Assembly: GCA_028692545.1 (NCBI GenBank)
Contig: JAQUXC010000003.1
Span: 1 to 47,826 of the forward strand
DNA: 47,826 nucleotides
Reading direction: 5' to 3'
Source: Patescibacteria group bacterium
GTDB lineage: Bacteria > Patescibacteriota > Patescibacteriia > UBA1558 > S5-K13
This document shows, one piece after another, positions 1-7,978 of the stretch (positions are counted from its first letter, which is position 1; each line of letters starts with the position of its first letter). The position numbers were made by a program, and so were the translations under genes. The notes under the pieces were generated by a model, which saw nothing but the letters and a program-made list of their open reading frames with translations, was not told the DNA's origin and did no database searches.

Positions 1-24
1 TTCAGACGTGTGCTCTTCCGATCT
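1..24. other. Illumina TruSeq adapter remnant
   Basis: The first 24 bases match the 3' end of the Illumina TruSeq read-2 adapter, ending in the diagnostic CTCTTCCGATCT. This is library-preparation sequence, not genome. It supplies the apparent GTG start at position 8 and the first five to six residues of the reading frame that follows, so neither should be annotated as biological. Native sequence begins at base 25. Confidence 0.96.
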
Positions 25-172
25 TAATGCGTCTGGTAATTGTGTGTCATCTTGTAGTGGTACAACTCCATATTGTTCTGCAGGTTCATGTGTATCTTGT
101 CTAAGTTCAAGTGATTGTAATGCTAGTCTTTGCCAAACATGTAATGCGTCTGGTAATTGTGTGTCATCTTGT
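25..172 (+). repeat. 31-bp exact direct repeat inside the Cys-rich region
   Basis: Bases 25-55 are repeated exactly at 142-172, in frame, each encoding an NASGNCVSSC unit. Copy 1 starts at the first base after the adapter, so the assembly appears to have stopped in a repeat array of the Cys-rich gene. Confidence 0.93.
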
Positions 173-1081
173 GGTATCAATGGAAATCCCCCATACTGTT
201 CAAGTGGTACATGTTTTCAATGTATTTTTGATTATCAGTGTACAGGTGGTATGGTCTGTACAAACAATCAGTGTGTAACTCCACCATGTACTCTTGGAGG
301 CACATCCAATTTATCAGGTATAATATATGATGATATAACTTCTACCACTTTGCCTGGAGCTACAGTCACTTTATATAATTCAAGTAATATACAAGTTGCA
401 TCTACTGTCTCAGCAACCAATGGATCATATACATTTTCCGGTATATCTGGTTTGGCGTCTTGTTCTTATAAGGTTACAGCTATAAAAACAGATTATAATG
501 AATCTCAAACAGCATTTTTTGGATTTGCAGGTGGCAATGTAAGCGGAAAAAATTTATATTTAGTTCCAGAATTACCTGTTGGAAGATTTTTAATAGTATT
601 TAGGTCTGGTTCTTTTAGTCCTAGATGGCCTGATTCATATTTATCTATACCAGGCACTTTTCAAGCTTATACTCCTACAATAATAAGTCGTCAGCTCCTT
701 GGAAATCCAGATTTAAGTTCAGCACCACACGCATATCTTAAATGTGTTAATGATATTGGCCAATTATCATGTGGTGGTAACTTTGTAAGTCCAGTAGTGC
801 TTTCATTTCAGATGACTAATGCCTCAGGAAATCCTTATTACTCAAATCCTAATGCAGGAGGAGGAATTTATAAATATTATGTGAGAGATAGTAATATTAA
901 TTTGGGTCCTAACTTTTTTCATTCAATAAATGCAAATGTTTCTATATACACACATGATGGTTTATATCAAAATATTCCTGCTCCAATGGGAAGTTTTAGA
1001 TATTGGTATGTATTTAATATTAATCCTATTACAGGTGTAATCACTGTTCCAAATTCTATAACATCAAATACTGCTCCATAA
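25..1081 (+). CDS. Cys-rich secreted surface protein with carboxypeptidase-regulatory-like domain (5' partial)
   Basis: The frame is open from the adapter junction to TAA at 1079-1081, so the true start and any signal peptide are missing. Seen: about 95 residues of Cys-rich repeats (NASGNC and PYCS/GTC-type units), then a segment containing LSGIIYDD, PGATVTLY and NGSYTFSG that fits a carboxypeptidase-regulatory-like beta-sandwich fold, then about 190 residues rich in Ser, Asn, Tyr and Gly without a recognised domain. Cys-rich repeats plus such a fold are usual in large extracellular adhesin-like proteins; attachment or cell-surface function is inference. The next gene has its own promoter, so this is probably the last gene of its transcript. 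The family of the C-terminal part is not recognised. Confidence 0.75.
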
Positions 1082-1089
1082 TTTAAATT

Positions 1090-1133
1090 TTGACATAATT
1101 ATGTTATAATAAAATCACTTAATAAGTGATTTT
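1090..1133 (+). promoter_or_regulatory. Promoter with extended -10 and overlapping palindrome
   Basis: An extended -10 element TGTTATAAT lies at 1102-1110. A TTGACA at 1090-1095 is only 9 nt upstream of the TATAAT hexamer, too close for an ordinary -35. Directly after the -10 is a perfect 10-bp inverted repeat, AAAATCACTT (1111-1120) and AAGTGATTTT (1124-1133), ending at the ATG. Transcription would be expected to start inside it, so it is more plausibly a DNA operator than an RNA hairpin. No regulator is known. Confidence 0.6.
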
Positions 1134-2207
1134 ATGTTTGAAGACAAGATTTTAAATAACGTGAACAACAAATTAGTTCAGGAACCAAATATTGCAGAGG
1201 ATATGTTTGAAGATAATGATTTAATAAATCAGTCAAACGTCGTCAAATCTGGAGGTGTAGCGCCGGCAAAACCAATAAAAGATTATAATGAACTAATACA
1301 AGAAGTAGAAAAAGGATCTAGTAAAATAAATATTAAATATTTTTTTATTGGATTTTTTGTTTTAATTATTATAATTACATCTTTAGCTTATATTTTTTAT
1401 GATAAAATTTTTAAAAAAAGTAGTGATAGCGGTGAAATTATTTTGAATACCTCTACATCTACATTAAACTTGGAAAACAAAAATGAAAATAATCAAAATA
1501 CAAATTTAGATGAAATAGATGGTGTAAAAGTAAACTCTAGTGCAATATCTAATGATATAGATGGTGATGGTTTGAGTAATGAAGAAGAAAGAATTTTAGG
1601 AACAGATCCAAATAATCCAGACACAGATGGTGATGGCTTGTCTGATAGGCAAGAGGTAAAGATTTATAAAACAGATCCATTAAACTCAGATACGGATGGT
1701 GATGGATACCTAGATGGAGATGAAATAAAAAATGCTTATAATCCCAGAGGAGAAGGTAAGTTGTTTGATTTTAATTTTGATATTATAAAAAATAAGGAAA
1801 CACCAAATAGTAATGATCAGGTGTTGTACAAATACTCTGGGTCTGATTTTTCATTTGACTATTTGAATGATTGGAAAGTAGAAAAAAGTGATAATAAAAT
1901 TTATATAAAGAAGAATAATTCAGAAGATTATATACAAATAGATACAAGGGATAATAAATTAGAACTTGATTTAGTAGACTGGATAGTTACACAAGAAGAT
2001 TATCCGGATTTTACTCAAGAGCAAGTAGATTTGGAAAATAGAAGTGTTTTATTTGTCAAAAGTGCCGATCCTGAATGGAAAGCTTTTTCTTCTGTTTTTT
2101 TGTCGGATAGTAATAAGGTTTATATTTTTAATTATTTTTCAAAAGAAGGTGATAATGTAAATATATTACGTGATATTGTGATATCATTTTCTATTACAAA
2201 AAAGTAA
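1134..2207 (+). CDS. Membrane-anchored protein with thrombospondin type 3 calcium repeats and PsbP-like C-terminus
   Basis: 357 aa. An acidic cytoplasmic N-terminus (about 1-65) is followed by one transmembrane helix (about 68-90, [20 protein letters not shown]), a low-complexity Asn-rich linker, and three thrombospondin type 3 repeats around residues 143-200 with the DxDGDGLSN and DTDGDG calcium-binding pattern. The C-terminal 120 residues ([16 protein letters not shown]) resemble the PsbP-like fold of extracytoplasmic proteins. The same layout recurs in the next gene, two bases downstream, and the same C-terminal domain in the protein at 40042. Likely a surface protein held by its TM helix. 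The role is unknown. Confidence 0.75.
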   Translation: MFEDKILNNVNNKLVQEPNIAEDMFEDNDLINQSNVVKSGGVAPAKPIKDYNELIQEVEKGSSKINIKYFFIGFFVLIIIITSLAYIFYDKIFKKSSDSGEIILNTSTSTLNLENKNENNQNTNLDEIDGVKVNSSAISNDIDGDGLSNEEERILGTDPNNPDTDGDGLSDRQEVKIYKTDPLNSDTDGDGYLDGDEIKNAYNPRGEGKLFDFNFDIIKNKETPNSNDQVLYKYSGSDFSFDYLNDWKVEKSDNKIYIKKNNSEDYIQIDTRDNKLELDLVDWIVTQEDYPDFTQEQVDLENRSVLFVKSADPEWKAFSSVFLSDSNKVYIFNYFSKEGDNVNILRDIVISFSITKK

Positions 2208-2209
2208 AA

Positions 2210-3694
2210 ATGTTTCAACCAAAGTCAACGAACAATATAGAAACAAACAATAACGCCGATTTATCTATGGGTAATAAAATTTTTGTTGATAATAATTCTG
2301 CAAGTAATAATAATACAGACGATGGTTATATAAGTTCTGAATCGGATATAAATATTTCTAACAATAATCAATCAGAGCAATCTGCTGATGATTCCTCTTT
2401 AGAATTAGGTGATGAAAATATTTATTATATGCCTGATAAATTTTTGCAACCAGCTGGAACAACCAAATCTGGAAAGAATTGGTTTTTGATAATAGGTATA
2501 GTGCTTATAATTATTGTCGTTTTGGCAGTCGCTGTATTTGCATTTTATGTTTTAAATAAAAATAAAAATAATAACCCAGATGATATTTTAGATTTACCGC
2601 AAAATGTTGATTCACAGAATACAAATCAAAATCAAACATCAACTACAACAGAAAATAAGTTAGATACTCCAAAATTAAGAGATCAAAAAAGAATAAAAGA
2701 TATAACAGATATTATTAGTGGATTATCACTTTATTATAATGATAACAAAAAATACCCACCAGTCTTAGATAGACTAGATCAATATTTGAAATCTATTCCT
2801 ACAAATCCAGAACCAGGCGGAGAACCTTATTATTATCAACCACAAGATAAGAGTCAAGATTATATTATTACATTTTCTTTAGAATCAGGTGCTGAACTTG
2901 GTAATTTGATATTAAGAGAAAATAAATATAAAGCAACTGCAAAATTTGGTATAGAAATATACAAAGATACTTCTTTTGATGAAGAAGATGATAATACTAC
3001 CACTACTACCCCAATAATAAATCCACCGACTGATCAGCCAGGTCTATTGCCTATACCTCCAAAGGGTAATGACACTGATGGTGATGGACTTACAGATATA
3101 GAAGAATTAATGTATGGTACAAAAATTAATATAGCAGACTCTGATTCTGATAATTATTCTGATGGTTTTGAAATTTACTCATTATACGATCCATTAAATG
3201 CCAACTTTAGATTGGTTGATAATATAGAATTAGTAAGTTTTTATAATAATGAAAATTATGGATATTCAGTTTTATATCCAAAAAAATGGAAAGTAGATAT
3301 AAAAAATACAAACTCTAGTAATGTTACTTTTTCAAATGATTCAAATAGTGATTTTTTCCAAATTCAGGTAAATGAAAATCCACAAGAACTTACTCCAAAA
3401 AATTGGTATCTTTCTAATCCAAATAATACTGGTTCATCAAATTTAAAAAACTTTGGCAACAAAAATGTTTACGGTGTACAGACACAGGATAATATAAATG
3501 TATATATTGGAAATAAGAATAAAATTTATGTTATTTCTTATATAATAAAAAATATTAAAAGTTTGGAATATTTTAGAACCTTTGAAATGTTTTTACAGAG
3601 TTTTAAATTTATAGATATTAATGAGTCTGTTATTCAAAATATACAACCTATTCCAAAATTAATACCTTTAGGAGGAACTGGAGATGAAGGATAA
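2210..3694 (+). CDS. Membrane-anchored protein with pilin-like segment, thrombospondin type 3 repeat and PsbP-like domain
   Basis: 494 aa, paralogous in architecture to the preceding protein. An Asn/Ser-rich N-terminus (1-92) is followed by a transmembrane helix (about 94-116). Residues about 155-230 (RDQKRIKDITDIISGLSLYY, KKYPP, PYYYQP) resemble the C-terminal half of GspG/type IV pseudopilins, here without a prepilin N-terminus. A thrombospondin type 3 unit (NDTDGDGLTDIEE) and a PsbP-like domain (YGYSVLYPKKWKV) follow. The first base lies two nucleotides after the preceding stop and the 3' end overlaps ybeY by 11 bp, so these genes are probably one operon. The function is unknown; an envelope location is inferred from the TM helix and repeats. 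Confidence 0.75.
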   Translation: MFQPKSTNNIETNNNADLSMGNKIFVDNNSASNNNTDDGYISSESDINISNNNQSEQSADDSSLELGDENIYYMPDKFLQPAGTTKSGKNWFLIIGIVLIIIVVLAVAVFAFYVLNKNKNNNPDDILDLPQNVDSQNTNQNQTSTTTENKLDTPKLRDQKRIKDITDIISGLSLYYNDNKKYPPVLDRLDQYLKSIPTNPEPGGEPYYYQPQDKSQDYIITFSLESGAELGNLILRENKYKATAKFGIEIYKDTSFDEEDDNTTTTTPIINPPTDQPGLLPIPPKGNDTDGDGLTDIEELMYGTKINIADSDSDNYSDGFEIYSLYDPLNANFRLVDNIELVSFYNNENYGYSVLYPKKWKVDIKNTNSSNVTFSNDSNSDFFQIQVNENPQELTPKNWYLSNPNNTGSSNLKNFGNKNVYGVQTQDNINVYIGNKNKIYVISYIIKNIKSLEYFRTFEMFLQSFKFIDINESVIQNIQPIPKLIPLGGTGDEG

Positions 3695-4106
3695 TATAAA
3701 TATAATTATAAAAGGTTTTAGGTTTAATCGTTGGATGGAAAGTATAGTTGGTCAAATTGAAAAAAATCAAAAGATAAAAGAAGATGAATGGTCTATAGTT
3801 ATAACAAATGATAAGGAAATAAGGAAATTAAATAAAAAATATAGAAAAAAAAATAAAACTACGGATGTACTTAGCTTTGCAGAATGTGATATAAATCAAA
3901 ATTTTGTATCAGAAAAAAAATATTTAGGAGAAGTTATTATTAATTATGAACAGGCAAAAAGACAGGCAAAAAATTTGAAAAAAGAAATGTTATATTTATT
4001 GGTTCATGGTTATTTGCATTTAAAATCTTATACACATGAAAATGATAAAGATGAAATGATTATGAATAAAGAAGCGGATAAAATAATACAAAAAATAAAA
4101 TTATGA
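3684..4106 (+). CDS. ybeY: Endoribonuclease YbeY (rRNA maturation factor)
   Basis: 140 aa, the usual size. The zinc-binding signature H3xH5xH is complete: H108, H112 and H118 in HGYLHLKSYTH. KTTDVLSFAE is the conserved substrate-groove segment. YbeY is a single-strand-specific metalloendoribonuclease involved in 16S rRNA 3' processing and ribosome quality control. The start ATG lies inside the 3' end of the previous gene and follows GGAGGAACTGGAG, one of the few core genes here with an SD-like sequence, perhaps by chance of the overlap. It overlaps dgkA by 4 bp (ATGA), indicating translational coupling. Confidence 0.93.
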   Translation: MKDNINIIIKGFRFNRWMESIVGQIEKNQKIKEDEWSIVITNDKEIRKLNKKYRKKNKTTDVLSFAECDINQNFVSEKKYLGEVIINYEQAKRQAKNLKKEMLYLLVHGYLHLKSYTHENDKDEMIMNKEADKIIQKIKL

Positions 4107-4474
4107 AATTTTTTACATTAAGAAAATTTTTTAATAGTTTAAAATGTGCAGTAAGAGGGCTTAAATCTGTTTATAAAACAGAACAGAACTTTCGTTTTCA
4201 AATACTTATAGCAGTTATTGTTATATTTTTTACAATATACTTTGGAGTTACTAGAAGAGAAGCAGTTCTTGTAATACTTATGATTACTTTTGTAATTGTT
4301 ATGGAAATTATTAATTCCGTATTTGAAAAAATAGCAGATATGTTGCAACCCAGAGTTCATATTTATGCAAAGCTTATAAAAGATATTATGTCTGGTGCTG
4401 TTTTATTGTCATCCATTGTTTCTATAATTATAGGGCTTATTATCTTTTGGCCTTATTTTCAAAGATTTTTTTGA
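4103..4474 (+). CDS. dgkA: Diacylglycerol/undecaprenol kinase family membrane protein
   Basis: 123 aa with a short basic N-terminus and three hydrophobic helices, the DgkA layout. Conserved features: the FRFQ segment after the amphipathic N-terminus, EIINS(V)FE in helix 2 (equivalent of the catalytic ELLNTAIE) and KDIMSGAVLL in helix 3. Gram-positive-type members phosphorylate undecaprenol to recycle the cell-wall lipid carrier, the likelier role here, though substrate cannot be read from sequence. It is the last gene of the ybeY transcript; the ftsA promoter begins two bases after its stop. Confidence 0.9.
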   Translation: MKFFTLRKFFNSLKCAVRGLKSVYKTEQNFRFQILIAVIVIFFTIYFGVTRREAVLVILMITFVIVMEIINSVFEKIADMLQPRVHIYAKLIKDIMSGAVLLSSIVSIIIGLIIFWPYFQRFF

Positions 4475-4475
4475 T

Positions 4476-4504
4476 TTCACAATTATAGATTTTTAAGTTA
4501 TAAT
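4476..4504 (+). promoter_or_regulatory. Promoter for ftsA-ftsZ
   Basis: TTCACA (4476-4481), a 17-nt spacer and TATAAT (4499-4504). Transcription should start near 4511, leaving a leader of about 46 nt with no SD before the ftsA ATG. Confidence 0.75.
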
Positions 4505-4556
4505 AAAGGATAATGATTTCAAAATTGCAGTTTTTATTTATTTAATTTAAATATAT

Positions 4557-5801
4557 ATGCGTACCCAAATAATTACAGGACTTGATATAGGTTCCAATAA
4601 AATAAGAGTGGCTGTAGCTCAATATACACCAGAGGATAATAGTATACAAATAATAGGTGCAGCAGAAAATCCATCAAATGGAATAATAAATGGCAACATA
4701 GTTAGTGTAGAAGATGTTGTAAGTTCTATATCTGGAACTCTAGAAAAAGTAGAAAGAGTTATAGGTATGCCTATAGAAAGGGCTATTATTGGAATATCTA
4801 GTCCAAATATAAAATTTATAAATAGTCAGGGTGTTATTGCTGTTGCAAAAGCAGATGGCGAAATAAAAGAAGAAGATGTTGCAAGAGTTATAGAAGCGGC
4901 TCAGGCAGTCGCTACGCCTCCAAATTATGAAATATTACACGTTATACCCAAGACATATAAAGTAGATAATCAAGAAGATATAAAAGATCCAATAGGTATG
5001 ACAGGAGTTAGACTAGAGGTAAGTGCTCAGATTATAATGGCAAAATCAGAACAAATTAAAACTATCACAAAATGTATTTATAGAACTGGTGTGGATGTAA
5101 AAGATATGGTCTTTTCTGTTTTAGCAGATGCAGAAGCTGTTTTGAACAGAGAACAAAGGGAACTCGGTGTTGTTTTGGTGAATATAGGATCATCAACAAC
5201 TGGTGTGGCTATATTTGAAGAAGGAGATCCAATACATACTGCAATACTTCCAATAGGTTCTTCTCATATTACAAATGATTTAGCTATAGGACTTAGAACA
5301 TCTATTGGTGTTGCAGAAAAAATAAAAATACAAGAAGCATCTTGTGTTATTGATAATATCAGAAAAAGAGAAGAGATAAATTTATCTGTATTTGAAGAGG
5401 ATGAAAATACTACAAAAAGAAATATGGTTTCTAAATTGGAAATAGCAAAAATAACAAATGCAAGAGTAGAAGAAATTTTTGATTTAGTTGCTAAAGAATT
5501 AAAAAAAGTTGATAGATTTGGAATGTTACCAGCTGGTGTAGTTCTTACAGGTGGAGGTGCAAAATTAGATGGAATGGTAGAACAAGCAAAGGAACAATTA
5601 AAACTTCCTGTATTTTTGGCAAAAATGAATAAAGTAAATACAATAGTTGATAAAATAAATGATTTGACCTATAGTAATGTTTTGGGACTTATTTTATGGG
5701 GTTATAAAAATAAGAGTGTTTCAGGCTGGAATATGGGTGGACTATTAAAATCAAATATCCCATCAAAATTAAAGGGTTTTTTTAAATCTTTAATACCTTA
5801 A
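4557..5801 (+). CDS. ftsA: Cell division protein FtsA
   Basis: 414 aa, usual size. The actin-fold phosphate-1 motif is near the N-terminus (TGLDIGSNKIRVAVA), phosphate-2 near residue 205 (VLVNIGSSTTGVAIF), and the adenosine motif near 325 (VVLTGGGAKLDGM). FtsA polymerises at midcell, tethers FtsZ to the membrane and recruits late divisome proteins. The last 15 residues (SKLKGFFKSLIP) form the expected amphipathic membrane-targeting helix. ftsZ follows after 26 bp, the classical pair. Confidence 0.96.
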   Translation: MRTQIITGLDIGSNKIRVAVAQYTPEDNSIQIIGAAENPSNGIINGNIVSVEDVVSSISGTLEKVERVIGMPIERAIIGISSPNIKFINSQGVIAVAKADGEIKEEDVARVIEAAQAVATPPNYEILHVIPKTYKVDNQEDIKDPIGMTGVRLEVSAQIIMAKSEQIKTITKCIYRTGVDVKDMVFSVLADAEAVLNREQRELGVVLVNIGSSTTGVAIFEEGDPIHTAILPIGSSHITNDLAIGLRTSIGVAEKIKIQEASCVIDNIRKREEINLSVFEEDENTTKRNMVSKLEIAKITNARVEEIFDLVAKELKKVDRFGMLPAGVVLTGGGAKLDGMVEQAKEQLKLPVFLAKMNKVNTIVDKINDLTYSNVLGLILWGYKNKSVSGWNMGGLLKSNIPSKLKGFFKSLIP

Positions 5802-5827
5802 TTTAAATAATTTTATATTTTAAATAA

Positions 5828-7105
5828 ATGGCAAAAAATAGTAATTCTCAAAAAAAGACAAGAGAAATAAAACCTGAAATAGAAACTTTTGCAAAGATAA
5901 AAGTTATTGGCGTTGGTGGTTCTGGTGGTTCTGCTATCAACAGAATGGTTGATAATAAAATAAAGGGAGTAGAATTTATTGCAGTAAATACGGATGCTCA
6001 AGCTTTATCGTCTTCTCTTGCTGATCAAAAAATACAGATAGGAATAAATACTACCAAAGGTCTTGGGGCTGGTATGGATCCAGAAGCTGGAGCAAGATCA
6101 GCTGAAGAAAATTTAGAGGATATAGAAAAAGTTTTAAGTGGATCTGATATGGTTTTTATTACATGTGGTTTGGGTGGGGGAACTGGTACTGGTGCTGCTC
6201 CTATAGTTGCAGATATTGCAAGAGCAAATAATGCTCTTACAGTAGCTATAGTCACAAAGCCTTTTAATTTTGAAGGTGCTCAAAGGAAATCAATAGCAGA
6301 AAGAGGTTTAAATGAATTGGAGAACAAAGTAGATACAATAATTACAATTCCAAATGATAGAATTTTGGGAATTATAGATAGAAAAACATCTCTCATTGAT
6401 TCCTTTAAAACAGTAGATGAAATTTTGTACCAAGGTATTCAAGGAATATCAGAAATAATTACTGTTCCAGGTCTTGTAAATGTAGATTTTGCTGATGTGA
6501 AAGCTATTATGTCAGATGCAGGTTCAGCACTTATGGGTATAGGACGTGCTAGTGGAGATGATAGGTCAAAACGTGCCGCAAAAGAGGCTATTGATAGTCC
6601 GCTATTAGATGTTTCTATTTCTGGTGCAAAAGGAATATTATTTACCGTAACTGGTGGAAATGACCTTACAATGTTTGAAGTAAATGAAATAGCAGAAATA
6701 ATTACTGCTTCAGCAGATGGCAATGCAAAAATAATATTTGGTACAGTTATAGATGAAAGTTTAAAAGATGAAATAAAGGTAATGGTCATAGCTACAGGTT
6801 TTGAAAATTTTAATATACATAATGATACAAAACAAAAATCTACTAATATTCAGGCATCTTATACTCCTAATAAATATATAAATGATGTAAAAAATAAACC
6901 TAGTAAAAATGATGATTACACAGAAGATGATAATTCTTATGATGTAGATGATGATAGTTTTGATGTAGACAATGATTTCGATGATAATAATTTTCAAAAG
7001 AATAAAATTTTAGATAGACAAAATGATATGAGTCTAGATGATGATATGCCAAAACAGGAAAGTGAGTTGGATATTCCTGCTTTTTTAAGAAGAAAAATGA
7101 AATAA
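5828..7105 (+). CDS. ftsZ: Cell division GTPase FtsZ
   Basis: 425 aa. The tubulin signature GGGTGTG is at residues 116-122, with the N-terminal glycine-rich loop (GVGGSGGSAINRM) and the synergy-loop region NVDFADVKAIM. After the GTPase core (about 1-330) comes a very acidic, Asp-rich linker (about 355-400) and a recognisable C-terminal conserved peptide (LDIPAFLRRKMK) that would bind FtsA. FtsZ forms the contractile division ring. It is co-transcribed with ftsA. The linker is unusually rich in Asp, Asn and Tyr. Confidence 0.97.
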   Translation: MAKNSNSQKKTREIKPEIETFAKIKVIGVGGSGGSAINRMVDNKIKGVEFIAVNTDAQALSSSLADQKIQIGINTTKGLGAGMDPEAGARSAEENLEDIEKVLSGSDMVFITCGLGGGTGTGAAPIVADIARANNALTVAIVTKPFNFEGAQRKSIAERGLNELENKVDTIITIPNDRILGIIDRKTSLIDSFKTVDEILYQGIQGISEIITVPGLVNVDFADVKAIMSDAGSALMGIGRASGDDRSKRAAKEAIDSPLLDVSISGAKGILFTVTGGNDLTMFEVNEIAEIITASADGNAKIIFGTVIDESLKDEIKVMVIATGFENFNIHNDTKQKSTNIQASYTPNKYINDVKNKPSKNDDYTEDDNSYDVDDDSFDVDNDFDDNNFQKNKILDRQNDMSLDDDMPKQESELDIPAFLRRKMK

Positions 7106-7152
7106 TAACTTATTTTTTAAAAGTTTTTATACTCCATACTTAAATTTATATT

Positions 7153-7614
7153 ATGAGATGTCCTATTTGTAATAATGAAGCAACAAAAGTTCTAGATTCT
7201 AGAGTGGCTACAGATGGAGTCACGGTAAGAAGAAGACGAGAATGTTTAAAATGTAATTTTCGTTTTTCTACTATTGAAGAAATAGAAATTTTGGATATAA
7301 AAGTTGTGAAGAGAGATGGAAAAAAAGAATTATATAATAAAGATAAATTAAGAAATGGTATAAAAAAATCTTTAGAAAAAAGAAATAAAGATGATCAAGA
7401 AATTTCTCAATTGATTCGTGCTATAGAAGTAGACGTTCAAAAGAAAAAAAGCAATGAAATAAGTTCTGAATTAATAGGTGATATAGTAATGAAACATTTA
7501 AAAAAATTTGATAAAGTTGCTTATATACGTTATGCATCTGTTTATAGATCTTTTGAAGATTTAGAAACTTTTGAAGAAGAGTTAAAAAACCTTATACATA
7601 AAAAAAGATCATAA
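7153..7614 (+). CDS. nrdR: Transcriptional repressor NrdR
   Basis: 153 aa. N-terminal zinc ribbon with C3, C6, C31 and C34 and the DNA-binding VRRRREC patch, followed by an ATP-cone (about 47-140, VVKRDGKKELYNKDKLRNGI). NrdR senses nucleotide levels (ATP/dATP) through the cone and represses ribonucleotide reductase genes by binding paired NrdR boxes. It lies directly upstream of nrdJ, whose promoter carries two such boxes, so its target is evident. A terminator-like hairpin follows at 7634. Confidence 0.96.
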   Translation: MRCPICNNEATKVLDSRVATDGVTVRRRRECLKCNFRFSTIEEIEILDIKVVKRDGKKELYNKDKLRNGIKKSLEKRNKDDQEISQLIRAIEVDVQKKKSNEISSELIGDIVMKHLKKFDKVAYIRYASVYRSFEDLETFEEELKNLIHKKRS

Positions 7615-7633
7615 TTTTATAAAAAATTATTAT

Positions 7634-7661
7634 AATGAGTTATCCACAGCTCATTTTTTAT
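7634..7661 (+). terminator. Probable terminator of nrdR
   Basis: Stem AATGAG (7634-7639) with CTCATT (7650-7655), extendable by two pairs, followed by a T-run. The loop contains TTATCCACA, an exact DnaA-box consensus, presumably by chance. Confidence 0.65.
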
Positions 7662-7743
7662 TTTTATTAATTTTACTTTTTTTGCTTTGTATGTTCTTTT
7701 AAATTATACATTTTTTGGCTTATTTATAGAGTTTTTTTAAAAT

Positions 7744-7808
7744 TTGACATAGTTTTGTTTTTACTAAATATAGTGTTATAATTTATTTGCAAATACAACA
7801 TATTGTAT
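7744..7808 (+). promoter_or_regulatory. nrdJ promoter with two tandem NrdR boxes
   Basis: Box 1 is TTACTAAATATAGTGT (7761-7776); box 2 is ATACAACATATTGTAT (7793-7808). Both fit the known ACACWATATNTWGTGT-type NrdR box, with conserved AC..A.AT.T.GT core positions. Their centres are 32 bp apart, about three helical turns, the spacing known for NrdR sites. Box 1 overlaps an extended -10, TGTTATAAT (7774-7782), so binding would block polymerase. A TTGACA is at 7744-7749, 27 nt from that -10 and so not its ordinary -35; TATAGT (7769-7774) is an alternative -10 at 19 nt. Confidence 0.8.
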
Positions 7809-7978
7809 TTATATTAATAAAGATATTTAGTTTTTTGAATTAATATTAACTGACTTTATGTTGCAAGTTTTTTTTAAATTGTTAAGATAATTTCAAATTT
7901 ATATAAAAGTTAATTATTAATTTCTCGATTTTATTCGAGTCATCACCAGTTTAATTAATTTAAGCTGACAAGAAATAT

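Larger units (their letters stand above)
7615..7978 (+). other. 364-bp intergenic region between nrdR and nrdJ
   Basis: Holds the nrdR terminator (7634-7661), the nrdJ promoter with two NrdR boxes (7744-7808) and a long A/T-rich leader. The leader (about 7789-7978, near 190 nt) contains a small hairpin, CTCGA/TCGAG, around 7923-7938, but no cobalamin-riboswitch B12 box (GCCACTG-like) was found. No ORF or tRNA is seen. Confidence 0.7.

Noticed and set aside
8-24. GTG start codon of the first reading frame.
   Set aside because: It lies in the Illumina adapter, so it is not genomic.
1090-1095. TTGACA as the -35 for the 1134 promoter.
   Set aside because: It is 9 nt from the TATAAT, too close; the extended -10 probably suffices.
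6025-6997. Open minus-strand frames across ftsZ.
   Set aside because: They are shadows of the ftsZ coding strand; composition follows the codon bias of the real gene and no start context or homology is seen.
7640-7648. TTATCCACA, an exact DnaA-box consensus, here and at 44912-44920 (with a one-off variant at 45667), as a possible replication origin.
   Set aside because: Sites are single and far apart; one is in a terminator loop and another begins a hairpin stem. There is no dnaA or dnaN gene, no cluster and no A/T-rich unwinding region distinguishable from the background.
7809-7978. Cobalamin riboswitch before nrdJ.
   Set aside because: Position and length would suit one, but no B12-box-like sequence could be seen by eye; a covariance search would settle it.
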